Shown: positions 1-8,297, counted from the stretch's first letter. The stretch: 10,204 nucleotides of DNA from an uncultured cyanobacterium (GCA_938029995.1 CALHGI010000550.1:1-10204); one strand, 5' to 3'. Program-made: numbers and translations. Notes: generated by a model not told the origin, from the sequence alone.

Positions 1-741
1 CACTGACGTAGACCTATATTTCTAATTAATTTAGGACAAAAGGTCCTTAACAAAAAGACGTTGAGTTGATAGGACTAGCAGTTTATGAATTACAAAAACA
101 TAACGCATAATTTCAGATCAAATACAATTCGAAAGACGTACGGTAATTGGAAATATTTTCAAAGGAGGTTTTTAGTTGTTTTATTTTCAAATGATTTCGC
201 AGATGGGTCTTATGTAGACGAAACGCGCGTCTGGTGTACTAAATTATAATCCTGGTACCTTTGATAACTGTTTACTAATATTCCTGCATATTATGGAAAA
301 GAGAGTCGTGGGCAGTGTTATCAGGAAACGCTTATATTTTAATGACATAAAGGCCCAGTAAAAGATGTTTATTTGTAAGTAAAGATACACATGTCTCCAC
401 AACAAACTTTCAATAGATGTTTCAAAGGCATAAGGATATAGACGTTTGAAATGACCTTCATCAGTAATTTGTGTTAATAAATTTCTGCCACTATACGCAA
501 TTGACCAATAATCAAGGTTAGATCTGATTCACAATCTCAATAGATAATTTATTATGATCAGAAATCGCTGTTATTGTGATCTGGACAATTCTTTAAAGGC
601 TGAAGTCGTGTTCAATCTTAGTCAGATTCCCGACTTGTCCACTGTGGTAAATTCAGTAGTTCTCAGACAATTTGGTTGGTGTCAATTAAAATCCGTTATT
701 TCTATGTTCTGACTGTCTGCTGGTTGTTATTTACATATATT
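1..741. other. AT-rich gene-free segment with foreign composition
   Basis: No reading frame here looks like a protein: stops are frequent on both strands, and I recognise no tRNA or rRNA motifs. Composition is far from the rest of the window: the first 120 bases hold 38 G or C, against 43 of 60 at 781-840. The change is abrupt, between about 735 and 766, and falls inside the coding frame of a carboxypeptidase. No transposase, target-site duplication or terminal inverted repeat is visible at the edge. It could be decayed foreign DNA, the edge of an insertion whose other end lies outside the window, or an artificial join made in amplification or assembly. I cannot tell these apart from the sequence alone. 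Confidence 0.6.
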
Positions 742-1467
742 AGCCGCGATCTCAGTCGGCCCATTCTCCGGGTTTACGGCCAGCTTATCTCCGGTGCTGC
801 CCCCGATACGGCTTCGGTGGCGGTGCCCAACCCGGCGGCCTACTTTGTGGAGCGCTTTCGCCGCACCTTGGCTGGCCAGGGCATTTCCGTTGGCCAAAGT
901 GGCATCACCCAGGCGGCTCCCAGCGGCTCTGAACTGGCGGCGGTTAACTCCCCACCCCTGGCTCAATGGATGGTGCGCACCAATCGCAATAGTAAGAATA
1001 TCTATGCTGAGGCTATGCTCAAATCCCTGGCAAGCCGCAACGCCGATGATGCCACTAACTCGGGGATTATGGCGGTAGAAACCATTTTGGAACGGCTGGG
1101 TGTGAACCCGGCGCTCTATGAAATCGTTGATGGGTCTGGGCTTTCTCGCCATAACTTGGCCACTCCCCAAGCCTTTGTTGATACCCTGCAGGCCATGGCC
1201 CGCTCCCCCCATGCCGCCACCTATCGCAACTCCCTGGCGGTGGCCGGGGCCAGCGGCACCCTGGGCAATCGCCTGGGGGGCATTCGCTTTGCGGGTAAAA
1301 CCGGGGCCATTAGTCACAATGCGTCCCTATCCGGCTATCTTGAGCCCCCTAACCATTCGCCATTAGTGCTGAGTATTATCATCAATAACCTGGACCAACG
1401 GGGAGCCGTTCTCCGGCGCACCATTGATGATGTGGTCAAGGTGGCGGCCCAGCTAGACGATTGCTGA
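676..1467 (+). pseudogene. dacB: 5'-truncated D-alanyl-D-alanine carboxypeptidase (DacB/PBP4, family S13)
   Basis: This is the C-terminal part of a penicillin-binding protein 4-type DD-carboxypeptidase/endopeptidase, a periplasmic enzyme that trims peptidoglycan peptides. In the 263-residue open frame the second active-site motif SxN is SKN at residues 106-108 (context NSKNIYAEAML). The family signature DGSGLSRHN is at 152-160 and the third motif KTG at 208-210, followed by the usual SGYL strand. Homology is clear from about residue 31 (LRVYGQLISGAAPD, base ~766). Residues 1-22 come from the AT-rich upstream DNA, start only at a TTG, and look like a chance hydrophobic stretch. The N-terminal domain with signal peptide and the SxxK nucleophile is missing, so roughly half of a typical ~450-480-residue protein is lost and the remainder cannot be catalytic. 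There is no internal stop or frameshift, so the truncation is either recent or a join artefact. The stop is TGA at 1465-1467. Confidence 0.82.
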
Positions 1468-1537
1468 GCAAACCAGCCGTTCCCCGGCAGCGGTTTACAG
1501 AGGTCGCTGGTCATCTGGGAATACTGCAGGGGTGTGA

Positions 1538-1572
1538 GTTAATATATACATCTTCCTTAATATTTTCTTTAG
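1538..1572 (+). promoter_or_regulatory. AT-rich island, possible promoter of the phosphorylase-kinase-like gene
   Basis: In the 196-base gap between the dacB remnant and the next gene, a short AT-rich island contains -10-like hexamers: TATACA at 1545-1550 and TAATAT at 1558-1563. Neither has a good -35 box at 16-18 bases. It is the only promoter-like stretch in the gap and lies about 100 bases ahead of the ATG. This call is weak and rests on composition and position. Confidence 0.25.
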
Positions 1573-1663
1573 GTTCCCCATTCCCAGAAACGGTTTTAGT
1601 ACCCTTTTTGGGCATCCCCTATCGCTGTTGTTCGGGGGGACTCCTGTCATTCCCTAGTACCGC

Positions 1664-4600
1664 ATGGCTCGCTTCGATTCTCGTCAAGACCACCTCAACT
1701 ACTACTACCAGCAGATTCAAACTGTGATTTTGTCCCGTCAAAATCCGGTGACGGGTCTGCTGCCTGCCAGTACTGCGATTACCTCCCATGGTGACTACAC
1801 CGATGCCTGGGTGCGGGATAACGTGTACAGCATCATGGCGGTGTGGGGACTGGCCCTGGCCTATCGAAAAATTGATGAAAATCTGGGCCGCACCTACGAG
1901 CTAGAGCAGAGCGTCACTAAGCTGATGCGGGGTTTGCTGTTTTCCATGATGCAGCAGACGGCCAAGGTGGAAAAGTTTAAGCGCACCCAGGACCCGCTGG
2001 ATGCCCTCCATGCTAAGTACAATACGCCGACGGGCAGCACGGTGGTGGGGGATGACGAATGGGGCCATCTGCAGCTGGATGCCACGTCGATTTATTTGCT
2101 GATGCTGGCCCAGATGACCAGTTCTGGGTTGCAGATCATTTACACCCGTGATGAGGTGGACTTTGTTCAAAACCTGGTTTACTACATTGGCCGGGCCTAC
2201 CGTACGGCGGACTACGGCATTTGGGAGCGGGGTAATAAGCTGAACCACGGTAAGCCCGAGCTTAACGGGAGTTCCGTGGGCATGGCCAAGGCGGCCCTGG
2301 AGGCGATGAACGGTCTCAACCTGTTTGGGGTGAGGGGCGGTCACGGCTCGGTCGTTCACGTTTTGCCAGATGAGATTGCCCGCACCCGCATTACCCTAGA
2401 GTCTTTGCTACCTAGGGAATCGGGGTCTAAGGAAATTGATGCCGCACTGTTGAGTGTGATTGGCTTTCCGGCTTTTGCAGTGGATAATCCTGAGTTGCTT
2501 CAGGTCACCCAGGACGCCATTTATGAAAAATTGCAGGGACAGTATGGCTGTAAGCGGTTTCTGCGGGACGGTCACCAGGCGGTGGTGGAAGATGCGGAAC
2601 GACTGCACTATGAGCCCGGTGAGCTGAAGGATTTTGAGCACATTGAGTGTGAATGGCCCCTGTTTTTCTGTTACATGCTGCTCAACAGCCTGTTTCGTAA
2701 TGATGGCGATCAGGCGGCCTTTTATCGGGAGCGGCTAGAGGCGTTGGCGGTGAACCAAGGTGGGTTGGATCTTTTGCCCGAGCTTTATTATGTGCCCACG
2801 GCGGTGATTGAGGCTGAGCGGGAAAACCCCCACAGCCAAATCCGTGAGCCCAATGACAATATTCCGTTGGTGTGGGCGCAAAGTCTCTACTACATGGGCC
2901 AGATGATCCAGGATGGGCTTATTACCCTGGGGGACATTGACCCCTTAGCCCGGCATCTGAAGGTGGGGCAAAACCGTCAGCCCATTGTGCAAATTTCGTT
3001 GCTGTCAGAGGATAGCGACCTGCAGCAGCAGTTGGCTAACTATGGCATTGAGACCCAGGTTTTAGAGCAAATTGATCCGGTCCAGGTGCGCACCTCAACG
3101 GACTTGGCCGATCTCTATGCCCTCATTGGTTGCAACGACAAACTTGAAACCACCGGTCGTCCCGACCGTCGGCTGCGCAGTTTAGCCACCTCGCGGATCT
3201 TTCGCATTAAGCGAGAGACCGTGGTGTTTGTGCCGGCGTTTTTGGACCCTAGCCAGTTTTATATCACCCTCGACTATCAGTTTTTGGTGGCTCAGATCCG
3301 CAGTGAACTGGCCTATATCCATGAACATTGGAACGAGCCGGGGCGTCCCACGGTGACCCTATTGCTCACCCATCGCATGTTTGAGTTGGGGCACAAGGCC
3401 ATTAGCGATTCGCCACTGCTGCAGCTGATTTTTGAGCTGAAGGATGGGGAATGTAACGGCGTACCGGTGAAGGTGGGGTCTTTGTTTCAGCTGATGCTGA
3501 CGGCGGCAACGGAGCGCATGGAAGATGGGCTGCTGCCCGAGGCGGGGGAGCCTCTGTCGTCTTACACTATGCCGATTTCGGCCTATTTGCCCCTCTCCGA
3601 TGGCAACACTAAGCCCCTGACCCAGATTCAAGAACTGGATCTGGAGCGGGAAACCGATGGTTGGCGACTCCTGGAAGCGCTTAAGGTTTCTGACAACCTA
3701 TACGAGCAGATTGAGCTGATTAGTAACCTTTGTCGGTTGGAGCACCTGGCCTATGACACGGGCTGGGGGGAGGCGGCTGGGGAGCAGGTGACCCTGGCTA
3801 ATTTGCTCCATGAGATTTACATCAAGGCGGGGCGTTTAGAGCTGTGGGCCATTGTGCGCCGGGCGGCGGGTTTATTGAATAAAATGGCCATTGGTTTGGC
3901 GGATGCGGCGACGGAACTGTTGGTGCGTCAAAAGCAAATTGCGGTGGGTAAGGCCTATAGTGAGGCTTCGTTGATTACGGATCCCCTGGCCCCTAATGAT
4001 CTGTTGGCTAAGATTAATGAGTTTTGTGGTGAGGATATTCGCGATCGCACCCTCACCCAAGAAATTCTGATCTACCTCAGTGTCCTGATCAACTCAGAGC
4101 CCGAGCTGTTCGAACGACTCCTCACCCTGCGGGTAAGCTACCTGATTTTGCTAATCAATAGCGAAATCCGTCGCGAACAGTCCTGCACCCAGGATGAAGC
4201 CTATGAAGTGCTCATGGCCATGAGTCCCTTTGAAATTAAAATGCGCTTGCGCCAGGTGCTGGCCGGTTACGAGGGCCTCGATAGCAACTTGTTCCGTCAA
4301 GAATCGATTCAGTCTCGGAAGCCCAAATCCGTTAACTGGGTGGTCCTACCCCAGGCGGAAGAGACCGAGGAAGCCGAGGAAGAATGGCTCCATCGCCGTC
4401 AGCGAGAGGGGAGCCTCAACCGGGTGCCCGAAGACTTTTACCCTCGGGTGTGGCGGCTGCTTAAACATTGCAAAGGCATTGTTATTGGCGACAAGCTCGA
4501 ACGCCGTAACCGCCTGATTAGCGAACTGATTCTGTCGGATACCACACCGGAGGAAAAAGACTTTGCCCTGCGCATTGAGCACCTGTTTAACAAAATTCAG

Positions 4601-4894
4601 GCTCCAGAATATCGCCAGGTCAATGTGGAAGCCCTGATGGAACTTTCCGAACTCTTTGACACCAACCCCGACTGGCAGCTAGAAGACTACATTGTGTTAG
4701 ATGTGCTGGTGGGCCATGCTGTCCGTCTCTCCTGGATCGACGGCGGCGACCACCGTGCCCATCGCTATCTCCAGGACAAGGCTAAGGCCTGGCGGTCGTT
4801 TTACCAAGACACCCCCCACCAATGTGCCAAATACATTGCCAAGGCTATGCAGTTTTTGATCGAACTCAACGAGGGGGAAATGGCGTCGGCTTAG
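1664..4894 (+). CDS. Phosphorylase kinase alpha/beta-like protein with glucoamylase-like (GH15) domain
   Basis: This 1076-residue protein matches the large regulatory subunits (alpha/beta) of animal glycogen phosphorylase kinase from end to end. The N-terminal ~430 residues form the glucoamylase-like helical domain. Blocks almost identical to animal PhK alpha include QNPVTGLLPAS (~26-36), DAWVRDNVYS (~47-56), KLMRGLL (~86-92), the segment at ~116-142 with HAKYN, VVGDDEWGHLQLDATS, IWERG (~186-190), SSVGMAKAALEA (~203-214), YGCKRFLRDG (~294-303) and IECEWPLFF (~327-335). C-terminal PhK blocks are also kept: LTQEILIYL (~796-804), AMSPFEIK near 851 and RRQREGSLNRVPEDFYPRVW (~910-929), then PEYRQVNVEA. 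The long regulatory linker of animal alpha subunits is reduced to a short acidic run (~898-907). The end, EMASA, has no CaaX box for farnesylation. No Ca-dependent kinase gamma subunit or calmodulin-like gene lies nearby. Glucan binding or regulation is inference; the role of bacterial homologues is not established as far as I know. The ATG start fits the N-terminal alignment, but there is no clear Shine-Dalgarno site. Confidence 0.93.
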   Translation: MARFDSRQDHLNYYYQQIQTVILSRQNPVTGLLPASTAITSHGDYTDAWVRDNVYSIMAVWGLALAYRKIDENLGRTYELEQSVTKLMRGLLFSMMQQTAKVEKFKRTQDPLDALHAKYNTPTGSTVVGDDEWGHLQLDATSIYLLMLAQMTSSGLQIIYTRDEVDFVQNLVYYIGRAYRTADYGIWERGNKLNHGKPELNGSSVGMAKAALEAMNGLNLFGVRGGHGSVVHVLPDEIARTRITLESLLPRESGSKEIDAALLSVIGFPAFAVDNPELLQVTQDAIYEKLQGQYGCKRFLRDGHQAVVEDAERLHYEPGELKDFEHIECEWPLFFCYMLLNSLFRNDGDQAAFYRERLEALAVNQGGLDLLPELYYVPTAVIEAERENPHSQIREPNDNIPLVWAQSLYYMGQMIQDGLITLGDIDPLARHLKVGQNRQPIVQISLLSEDSDLQQQLANYGIETQVLEQIDPVQVRTSTDLADLYALIGCNDKLETTGRPDRRLRSLATSRIFRIKRETVVFVPAFLDPSQFYITLDYQFLVAQIRSELAYIHEHWNEPGRPTVTLLLTHRMFELGHKAISDSPLLQLIFELKDGECNGVPVKVGSLFQLMLTAATERMEDGLLPEAGEPLSSYTMPISAYLPLSDGNTKPLTQIQELDLERETDGWRLLEALKVSDNLYEQIELISNLCRLEHLAYDTGWGEAAGEQVTLANLLHEIYIKAGRLELWAIVRRAAGLLNKMAIGLADAATELLVRQKQIAVGKAYSEASLITDPLAPNDLLAKINEFCGEDIRDRTLTQEILIYLSVLINSEPELFERLLTLRVSYLILLINSEIRREQSCTQDEAYEVLMAMSPFEIKMRLRQVLAGYEGLDSNLFRQESIQSRKPKSVNWVVLPQAEETEEAEEEWLHRRQREGSLNRVPEDFYPRVWRLLKHCKGIVIGDKLERRNRLISELILSDTTPEEKDFALRIEHLFNKIQAPEYRQVNVEALMELSELFDTNPDWQLEDYIVLDVLVGHAVRLSWIDGGDHRAHRYLQDKAKAWRSFYQDTPHQCAKYIAKAMQFLIELNEGEMASA

Positions 4895-6240
4895 GGGGCT
4901 TTTGTCCCTTTGGGAACGCTGTTCTTGTTCACTGTGTTTTTCTCCTTTGGGCGCTCTTGGCCTATGGAGGCATCTTTCTTTGGGAGCGCATTTTCCCCTG
5001 CGACAACCATTTCCCCAGCTGTGATCGTATAGCTGAGGGCCATGGGCGGTTCTTGCTCGTCCCACCAGGGCAGGGTGCCATCAAAGGTAATGGTAATGCC
5101 CTCTCCAGCCACCCCATAGTGCCAAGTTCTAGGGGCGCATACTTTGGAATCGGTGCTCGCTAGCACCGTGGGCCAGCGTCCGGTTTCCCCATGGGTGCGT
5201 TTCGCTTCGGTCACTAAGGTGTTTAGTTCCATGGAGAGGGCATTGGTAACCGTGCTTTGGAATGCCGTCAGCGGTATGGCATAGGGGTTGGTGCCATAGG
5301 ACTGGGGTAAATTGTCGCCATTTACGGTGCAAAAGCTGGTGGGGGTTAGCTGTTGATAAAAGCTGTTGTGGAGTGTTTGTTCATTGGTTTGGGTGAGGAC
5401 CAAAAAGTCTGCAAAGGGTAGGGCCAGGATGTATTGATAGCCGATACTACTCAGGGCTGCCAAGGGCTTTTTCCGAAAGGTGTTAATCGATCGGGTATAC
5501 CAAAGGTGGGTGTCTAAGGTGGCTGCTTCAATCAGTGGGGGACCATAGTCCGTTTCCGCTAGCGCCAAGTTGGTGTGGCGGGCCACCGCAATCTCTGCCT
5601 TGACCAGGCTAGTGGCCAGGACTTGGGCCATCAGGCTCGGATGGGCCACCATGGAGCGGGTCAGGTTCATGGCCGCATTAAAGGCGGAGTCTTGCCCGGA
5701 GCGATCGTTTGCCTGGTACGCCAGGATGCTTTGGGCCAATAACCGGCTGTGCAATGCCATAATGCCGCCGTAGTTTGGCCCATCACTGGCCCCACTGCCA
5801 TCCTCTGGGGTGACCATGGCGACGGTGTCAAATGCCCAGCTAGGCTGGGTTTGGAGAAGCTTTTGTAGTTGATTCAGTCTATCCGCTTCCTGCCCTAGGT
5901 GCTGGGTAATGGGGGAGGGCAGCCGGGGCAATGGCCCAGCCTCCAGATGAATGACCCCATCAAAATAGTCCGCCAAGGCCGTGGCGACCGCCGATTGCTG
6001 GCCATGGTCATCGGTGGGACGTTCCGTGGTCCCTAGATCCATCGTCTGTAGCAGCTGATTAATTTGGTTGCCGGTGAGGCTAGTGACCTGGGGCTGGTAT
6101 TTGGCTAAATATCCTTCGGAAATGGCCAGTTGCTGGGCCACCCGGTGGGCGGTGAAGACTTTGACCATGGCCATGCCCGCTAGGACTGTTGCGATCGCAA
6201 TCCCCCCACCATTCATCAACGATTTCACAATTCTATTCAT
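4891..6240 (-). CDS. Hypothetical membrane-anchored or exported protein
   Basis: This 449-residue protein is not one I recognise by name. The N-terminus MNRIVKSLMNGGG is basic, followed by one hydrophobic helix (about residues 12-28), so it is probably a single-pass inner-membrane protein or uncleaved export signal with the bulk in the periplasm. The middle (~120-230) is alanine- and leucine-rich and looks all-helical. Near the end, EAKRTHGETGRWPTVLA is followed by WHYGVAGEGITITFDG, a helix then HGxWPxxL then beta hairpin arrangement reminiscent of pseudopilin-like C-terminal modules and of similar modules in planctomycete hypotheticals; this is a resemblance, not an assignment. The last ~40 residues are charged and lysine-rich, and probably disordered. 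The ATG start is chosen because it precedes the basic-then-hydrophobic segment, but no good Shine-Dalgarno site precedes it. Its stop TAA overlaps the TAG of the convergent upstream gene. A HIP1 site lies within it at 6191-6198. Confidence 0.75.
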   Translation of the reverse strand: MNRIVKSLMNGGGIAIATVLAGMAMVKVFTAHRVAQQLAISEGYLAKYQPQVTSLTGNQINQLLQTMDLGTTERPTDDHGQQSAVATALADYFDGVIHLEAGPLPRLPSPITQHLGQEADRLNQLQKLLQTQPSWAFDTVAMVTPEDGSGASDGPNYGGIMALHSRLLAQSILAYQANDRSGQDSAFNAAMNLTRSMVAHPSLMAQVLATSLVKAEIAVARHTNLALAETDYGPPLIEAATLDTHLWYTRSINTFRKKPLAALSSIGYQYILALPFADFLVLTQTNEQTLHNSFYQQLTPTSFCTVNGDNLPQSYGTNPYAIPLTAFQSTVTNALSMELNTLVTEAKRTHGETGRWPTVLASTDSKVCAPRTWHYGVAGEGITITFDGTLPWWDEQEPPMALSYTITAGEMVVAGENALPKKDASIGQERPKEKNTVNKNSVPKGTKAP

Positions 6241-6564
6241 GCAGCTTGCAATTCAATCAGTTCAATGGGCTGTGGCAGCTGCACCAGGGAGACCCCTCTC
6301 CACCATTAATGTTCGTAATAATGACACCTTACATACCCTGAGCCATCAAAACCCTGACGTGTTCCCGCGTTAGCCTAGCCATCGTCTTAATTTGTTATAT
6401 GTGAGCTAACTTTAGGGTTGGTTAAAGCCTGCGCCCTTGTTCCGGTCATCAGCGCGTCAGGTCAATCGACGGGCGTGGGCTGATCTAGAGTTATGGCAAT
6501 CAGCCACACTGGTTCCCTCGTCACCCGCTACAATAGGACACGTTCATTTCACCCACCGTCCACT
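6241..6564. other. Divergent intergenic region between the hypothetical gene and gatB
   Basis: This 324-base head-to-head spacer must drive both the leftward hypothetical gene and rightward gatB. A gatB -10 box is visible (annotated separately). For the leftward gene, TATAAC on the minus strand (6399-6394) with TTAACC upstream (6425-6420, 20-base spacing) is the best box pair I can find, and it is weak. I see no strong palindromic operator, riboswitch signature or RNA gene here. Confidence 0.4.
6529..6534 (+). promoter_or_regulatory. Putative gatB -10 promoter element
   Basis: TACAAT is a five-of-six match to the sigma-70 -10 consensus. No convincing -35 box stands 16-18 bases upstream, which is common in cyanobacterial promoters. 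Transcription would start near 6541, giving a short leader of about 24 bases before the ATG at 6565. This argues against a start at the upstream ATG at 6493, which would lie 5' of the transcript. Confidence 0.5.
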
Positions 6565-8055
6565 ATGACCGCTGCGGCACCTGCTAAGACCGAGTACGAA
6601 GCCGTCATTGGCTTAGAAATTCACTGCCAGCTCAGCACCAATACCAAGATTTTTACCTCCAGCTCGGCTGAGTTTGGGGCCGACCCCAACACCCACATTG
6701 ACCCCATCACCGTGGGCATGCCTGGGGTGCTACCGGTGCTCAACGAAAAGGTTTTGGAATATGCGGTCAAGGCGGGCCTGGCCCTAAACTGCCAGATCGC
6801 ACCCTACAGTAAGTTTGACCGTAAGCAATACTTTTACCCGGACCTGCCCAAGAACTACCAAATCTCCCAGTTCGACCTGCCCATCGCCGAACACGGCTGG
6901 ATTAACATTGAGCTGGTGGACAAAAAGAGCGGCACCGTAGAACGCAAGAAAATCGGCATCACCCGGCTCCACATGGAAGAAGACGCCGGTAAGCTGGTGC
7001 ACGCTGGCAGTGACAACCTCGCCGGGTCCACCTATTCCCTGGTGGACTACAGCCGTGCCGGGGTGCCCCTGATTGAAATCGTCTCCGAGCCCGATTTACG
7101 CACGGGCAAAGAGGCCGCCGAATATGCCCAGGAAGTGCGCCGCGTTGTGCGCTACCTGGGTGTGGGCGATGGCAACATGCAAGAGGGCTCCCTGCGCTGC
7201 GACGTGAACATTTCCATCCGACCCAAGGGCCAAGAAGCCTTTGGCACCAAGGTGGAAATCAAAAACATGAACTCCTTCAGCGCCATCCAAAAGGCCATCG
7301 ACTACGAAATCGAACGCCAGACTGAAGCGGTGGAAAGCGGTGACGAAGAAATCGTCCAGGAAACGCGCCTGTGGGATGAAAGTACCCAGGTCACCAAAAG
7401 CATGCGTTCCAAGGAAGGCTCCAGCGACTATCGCTATTTCCCCGAGCCCGACCTGCCCCCCATCGAAGTGTCCAAAAAACAGCTCGAATCTTGGCAATCA
7501 GAGCTGCCTGAGCTACCGGCCAACAAACGCGATCGCTACGAAAAGGAACTAGGCCTATCCGCCTATGACACCCGCGTCCTCACCGACGACCGCAGCATTG
7601 CCGACTACTTTGAGCGCACCATCGCCACCGGAGCCGATGCCAAAACTTCAGCCAACTGGGTGATGGGCGACATCGCCGGGTACTTGAATGCCGAGAAACT
7701 GGCCATTGGCGACATTGGCCTCACCCCAGAGGGGCTGGGGGAAATGGTGAACCTGATTACCGCCGGTACCATCAGCAATAAAATCGGTAAGGATCTATTG
7801 CCCACCCTGCTTAAAGACGGCGGTTCCCCCAAGGCCATTGTGGAAGAAAAAGGCCTGGTGCAAATTTCTGACCCCGCAGCCATTGAAGCCCTGATCGATG
7901 AAGTGATAGCCGCCAACCCCGATGAGCTAGCGAAGTACCGCGCTGGTAAGAAGAAGCTGCAAGGCTTCTTTGTTGGCAAGGTGATGAAGCAGTCTGGAGG
8001 TCGGGCAGATCCCAAACTGACCAATCAATTACTGGGGAAAAAATTAAATGGGTAA
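6565..8055 (+). CDS. gatB: Aspartyl/glutamyl-tRNA(Asn/Gln) amidotransferase subunit B
   Basis: GatB is the tRNA-binding kinase subunit of the GatCAB complex. The complex phosphorylates and then amidates misacylated Glu-tRNA(Gln) (and often Asp-tRNA(Asn)) in the cytoplasm, using ammonia from GatA. The 496-residue protein is full length. The N-terminal signature [13 protein letters not shown] is at 11-23 and [20 protein letters not shown] at 85-104. The family pattern [20 protein letters not shown] is at 159-178, and EIKNMNSF and [10 protein letters not shown] at 231-238 and 290-299. The C-terminal GatB/YqeY helical tail runs from about 350 to the end, with [20 protein letters not shown] at 471-490. 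I chose ATG 6565 over ATG 6493 because homologues begin a few residues before YEAVIGLE, the extra 24 residues look non-coding, and the -10 box lies between the two. gatA and gatC are not adjacent, as is usual in cyanobacteria. A HIP1 site lies at 7529-7536. Confidence 0.97.
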   Translation: MTAAAPAKTEYEAVIGLEIHCQLSTNTKIFTSSSAEFGADPNTHIDPITVGMPGVLPVLNEKVLEYAVKAGLALNCQIAPYSKFDRKQYFYPDLPKNYQISQFDLPIAEHGWINIELVDKKSGTVERKKIGITRLHMEEDAGKLVHAGSDNLAGSTYSLVDYSRAGVPLIEIVSEPDLRTGKEAAEYAQEVRRVVRYLGVGDGNMQEGSLRCDVNISIRPKGQEAFGTKVEIKNMNSFSAIQKAIDYEIERQTEAVESGDEEIVQETRLWDESTQVTKSMRSKEGSSDYRYFPEPDLPPIEVSKKQLESWQSELPELPANKRDRYEKELGLSAYDTRVLTDDRSIADYFERTIATGADAKTSANWVMGDIAGYLNAEKLAIGDIGLTPEGLGEMVNLITAGTISNKIGKDLLPTLLKDGGSPKAIVEEKGLVQISDPAAIEALIDEVIAANPDELAKYRAGKKKLQGFFVGKVMKQSGGRADPKLTNQLLGKKLNG

Positions 8056-8133
8056 ACTGAAGTTGGTTTGAGGCTGCCCCTGTGTTATTTTTCAAAGCGG
8101 TGGCCCATGTGGCCATATGGGGTGAACGCTGAA

Positions 8134-8142
8134 TGCTATACT
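8134..8142 (+). promoter_or_regulatory. Extended -10 promoter element downstream of gatB
   Basis: TGCTATACT fits the extended -10 form TGn-TATAnT with one mismatch in the hexamer (TATACT). No -35 box is seen, which extended -10 promoters can tolerate. Transcription would begin about 8149 and run into the terminator at 8298-8328, giving a non-coding RNA of about 180 bases. Confidence 0.4.
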
Positions 8143-8221
8143 CCAGGCTGAAACCCGCGAAAAACCTTACCTTGGTGGACTTTATATCAACTTCACGAAT
8201 ATAAACTTCTGGCAAGATTCT

Positions 8222-8250
8222 CAAAAAACTTAAAAAGGGGGTTACACCCC
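8222..8250 (-). terminator. Possible minus-strand intrinsic terminator
   Basis: Read on the minus strand, GGGG-TGTAA-CCCC (8250-8238) is followed by CTTTTTAAGTTTTTT. The stem is only four strong pairs, but the T-rich tail is good. No gene on the minus strand to its right is convincing, so it may serve antisense transcription or be a chance arrangement. Confidence 0.35.
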
Positions 8251-8297
8251 ACACCCCATCCGTGGCATACTATGTTAAGTAGATGCACCCTGATGGT

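Noticed and set aside
676..741. Hydrophobic N-terminal segment (YVLTVCWLLF) fused to the carboxypeptidase remnant, which could look like a signal peptide
   Set aside because: It is encoded by the AT-rich foreign-composition DNA, starts at a TTG without a ribosome-binding site, and lacks the SxxK domain that must follow a real DacB signal peptide.
727..1317. Long minus-strand open frame opposite the carboxypeptidase
   Set aside because: The plus-strand protein has clear S13 motifs; the opposite frame is glycine- and histidine-rich low-complexity sequence typical of an antisense shadow.
1461..1727. Open frame overlapping the end of dacB and the start of the phosphorylase-kinase-like gene
   Set aside because: It overlaps two well-supported genes, has no protein character and reads through the AT-rich promoter-like island.
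6493..6564. In-frame upstream ATG that would extend GatB by 24 residues
   Set aside because: Homologues start near the ATG at 6565, and the -10 box TACAAT at 6529 lies inside the extension.
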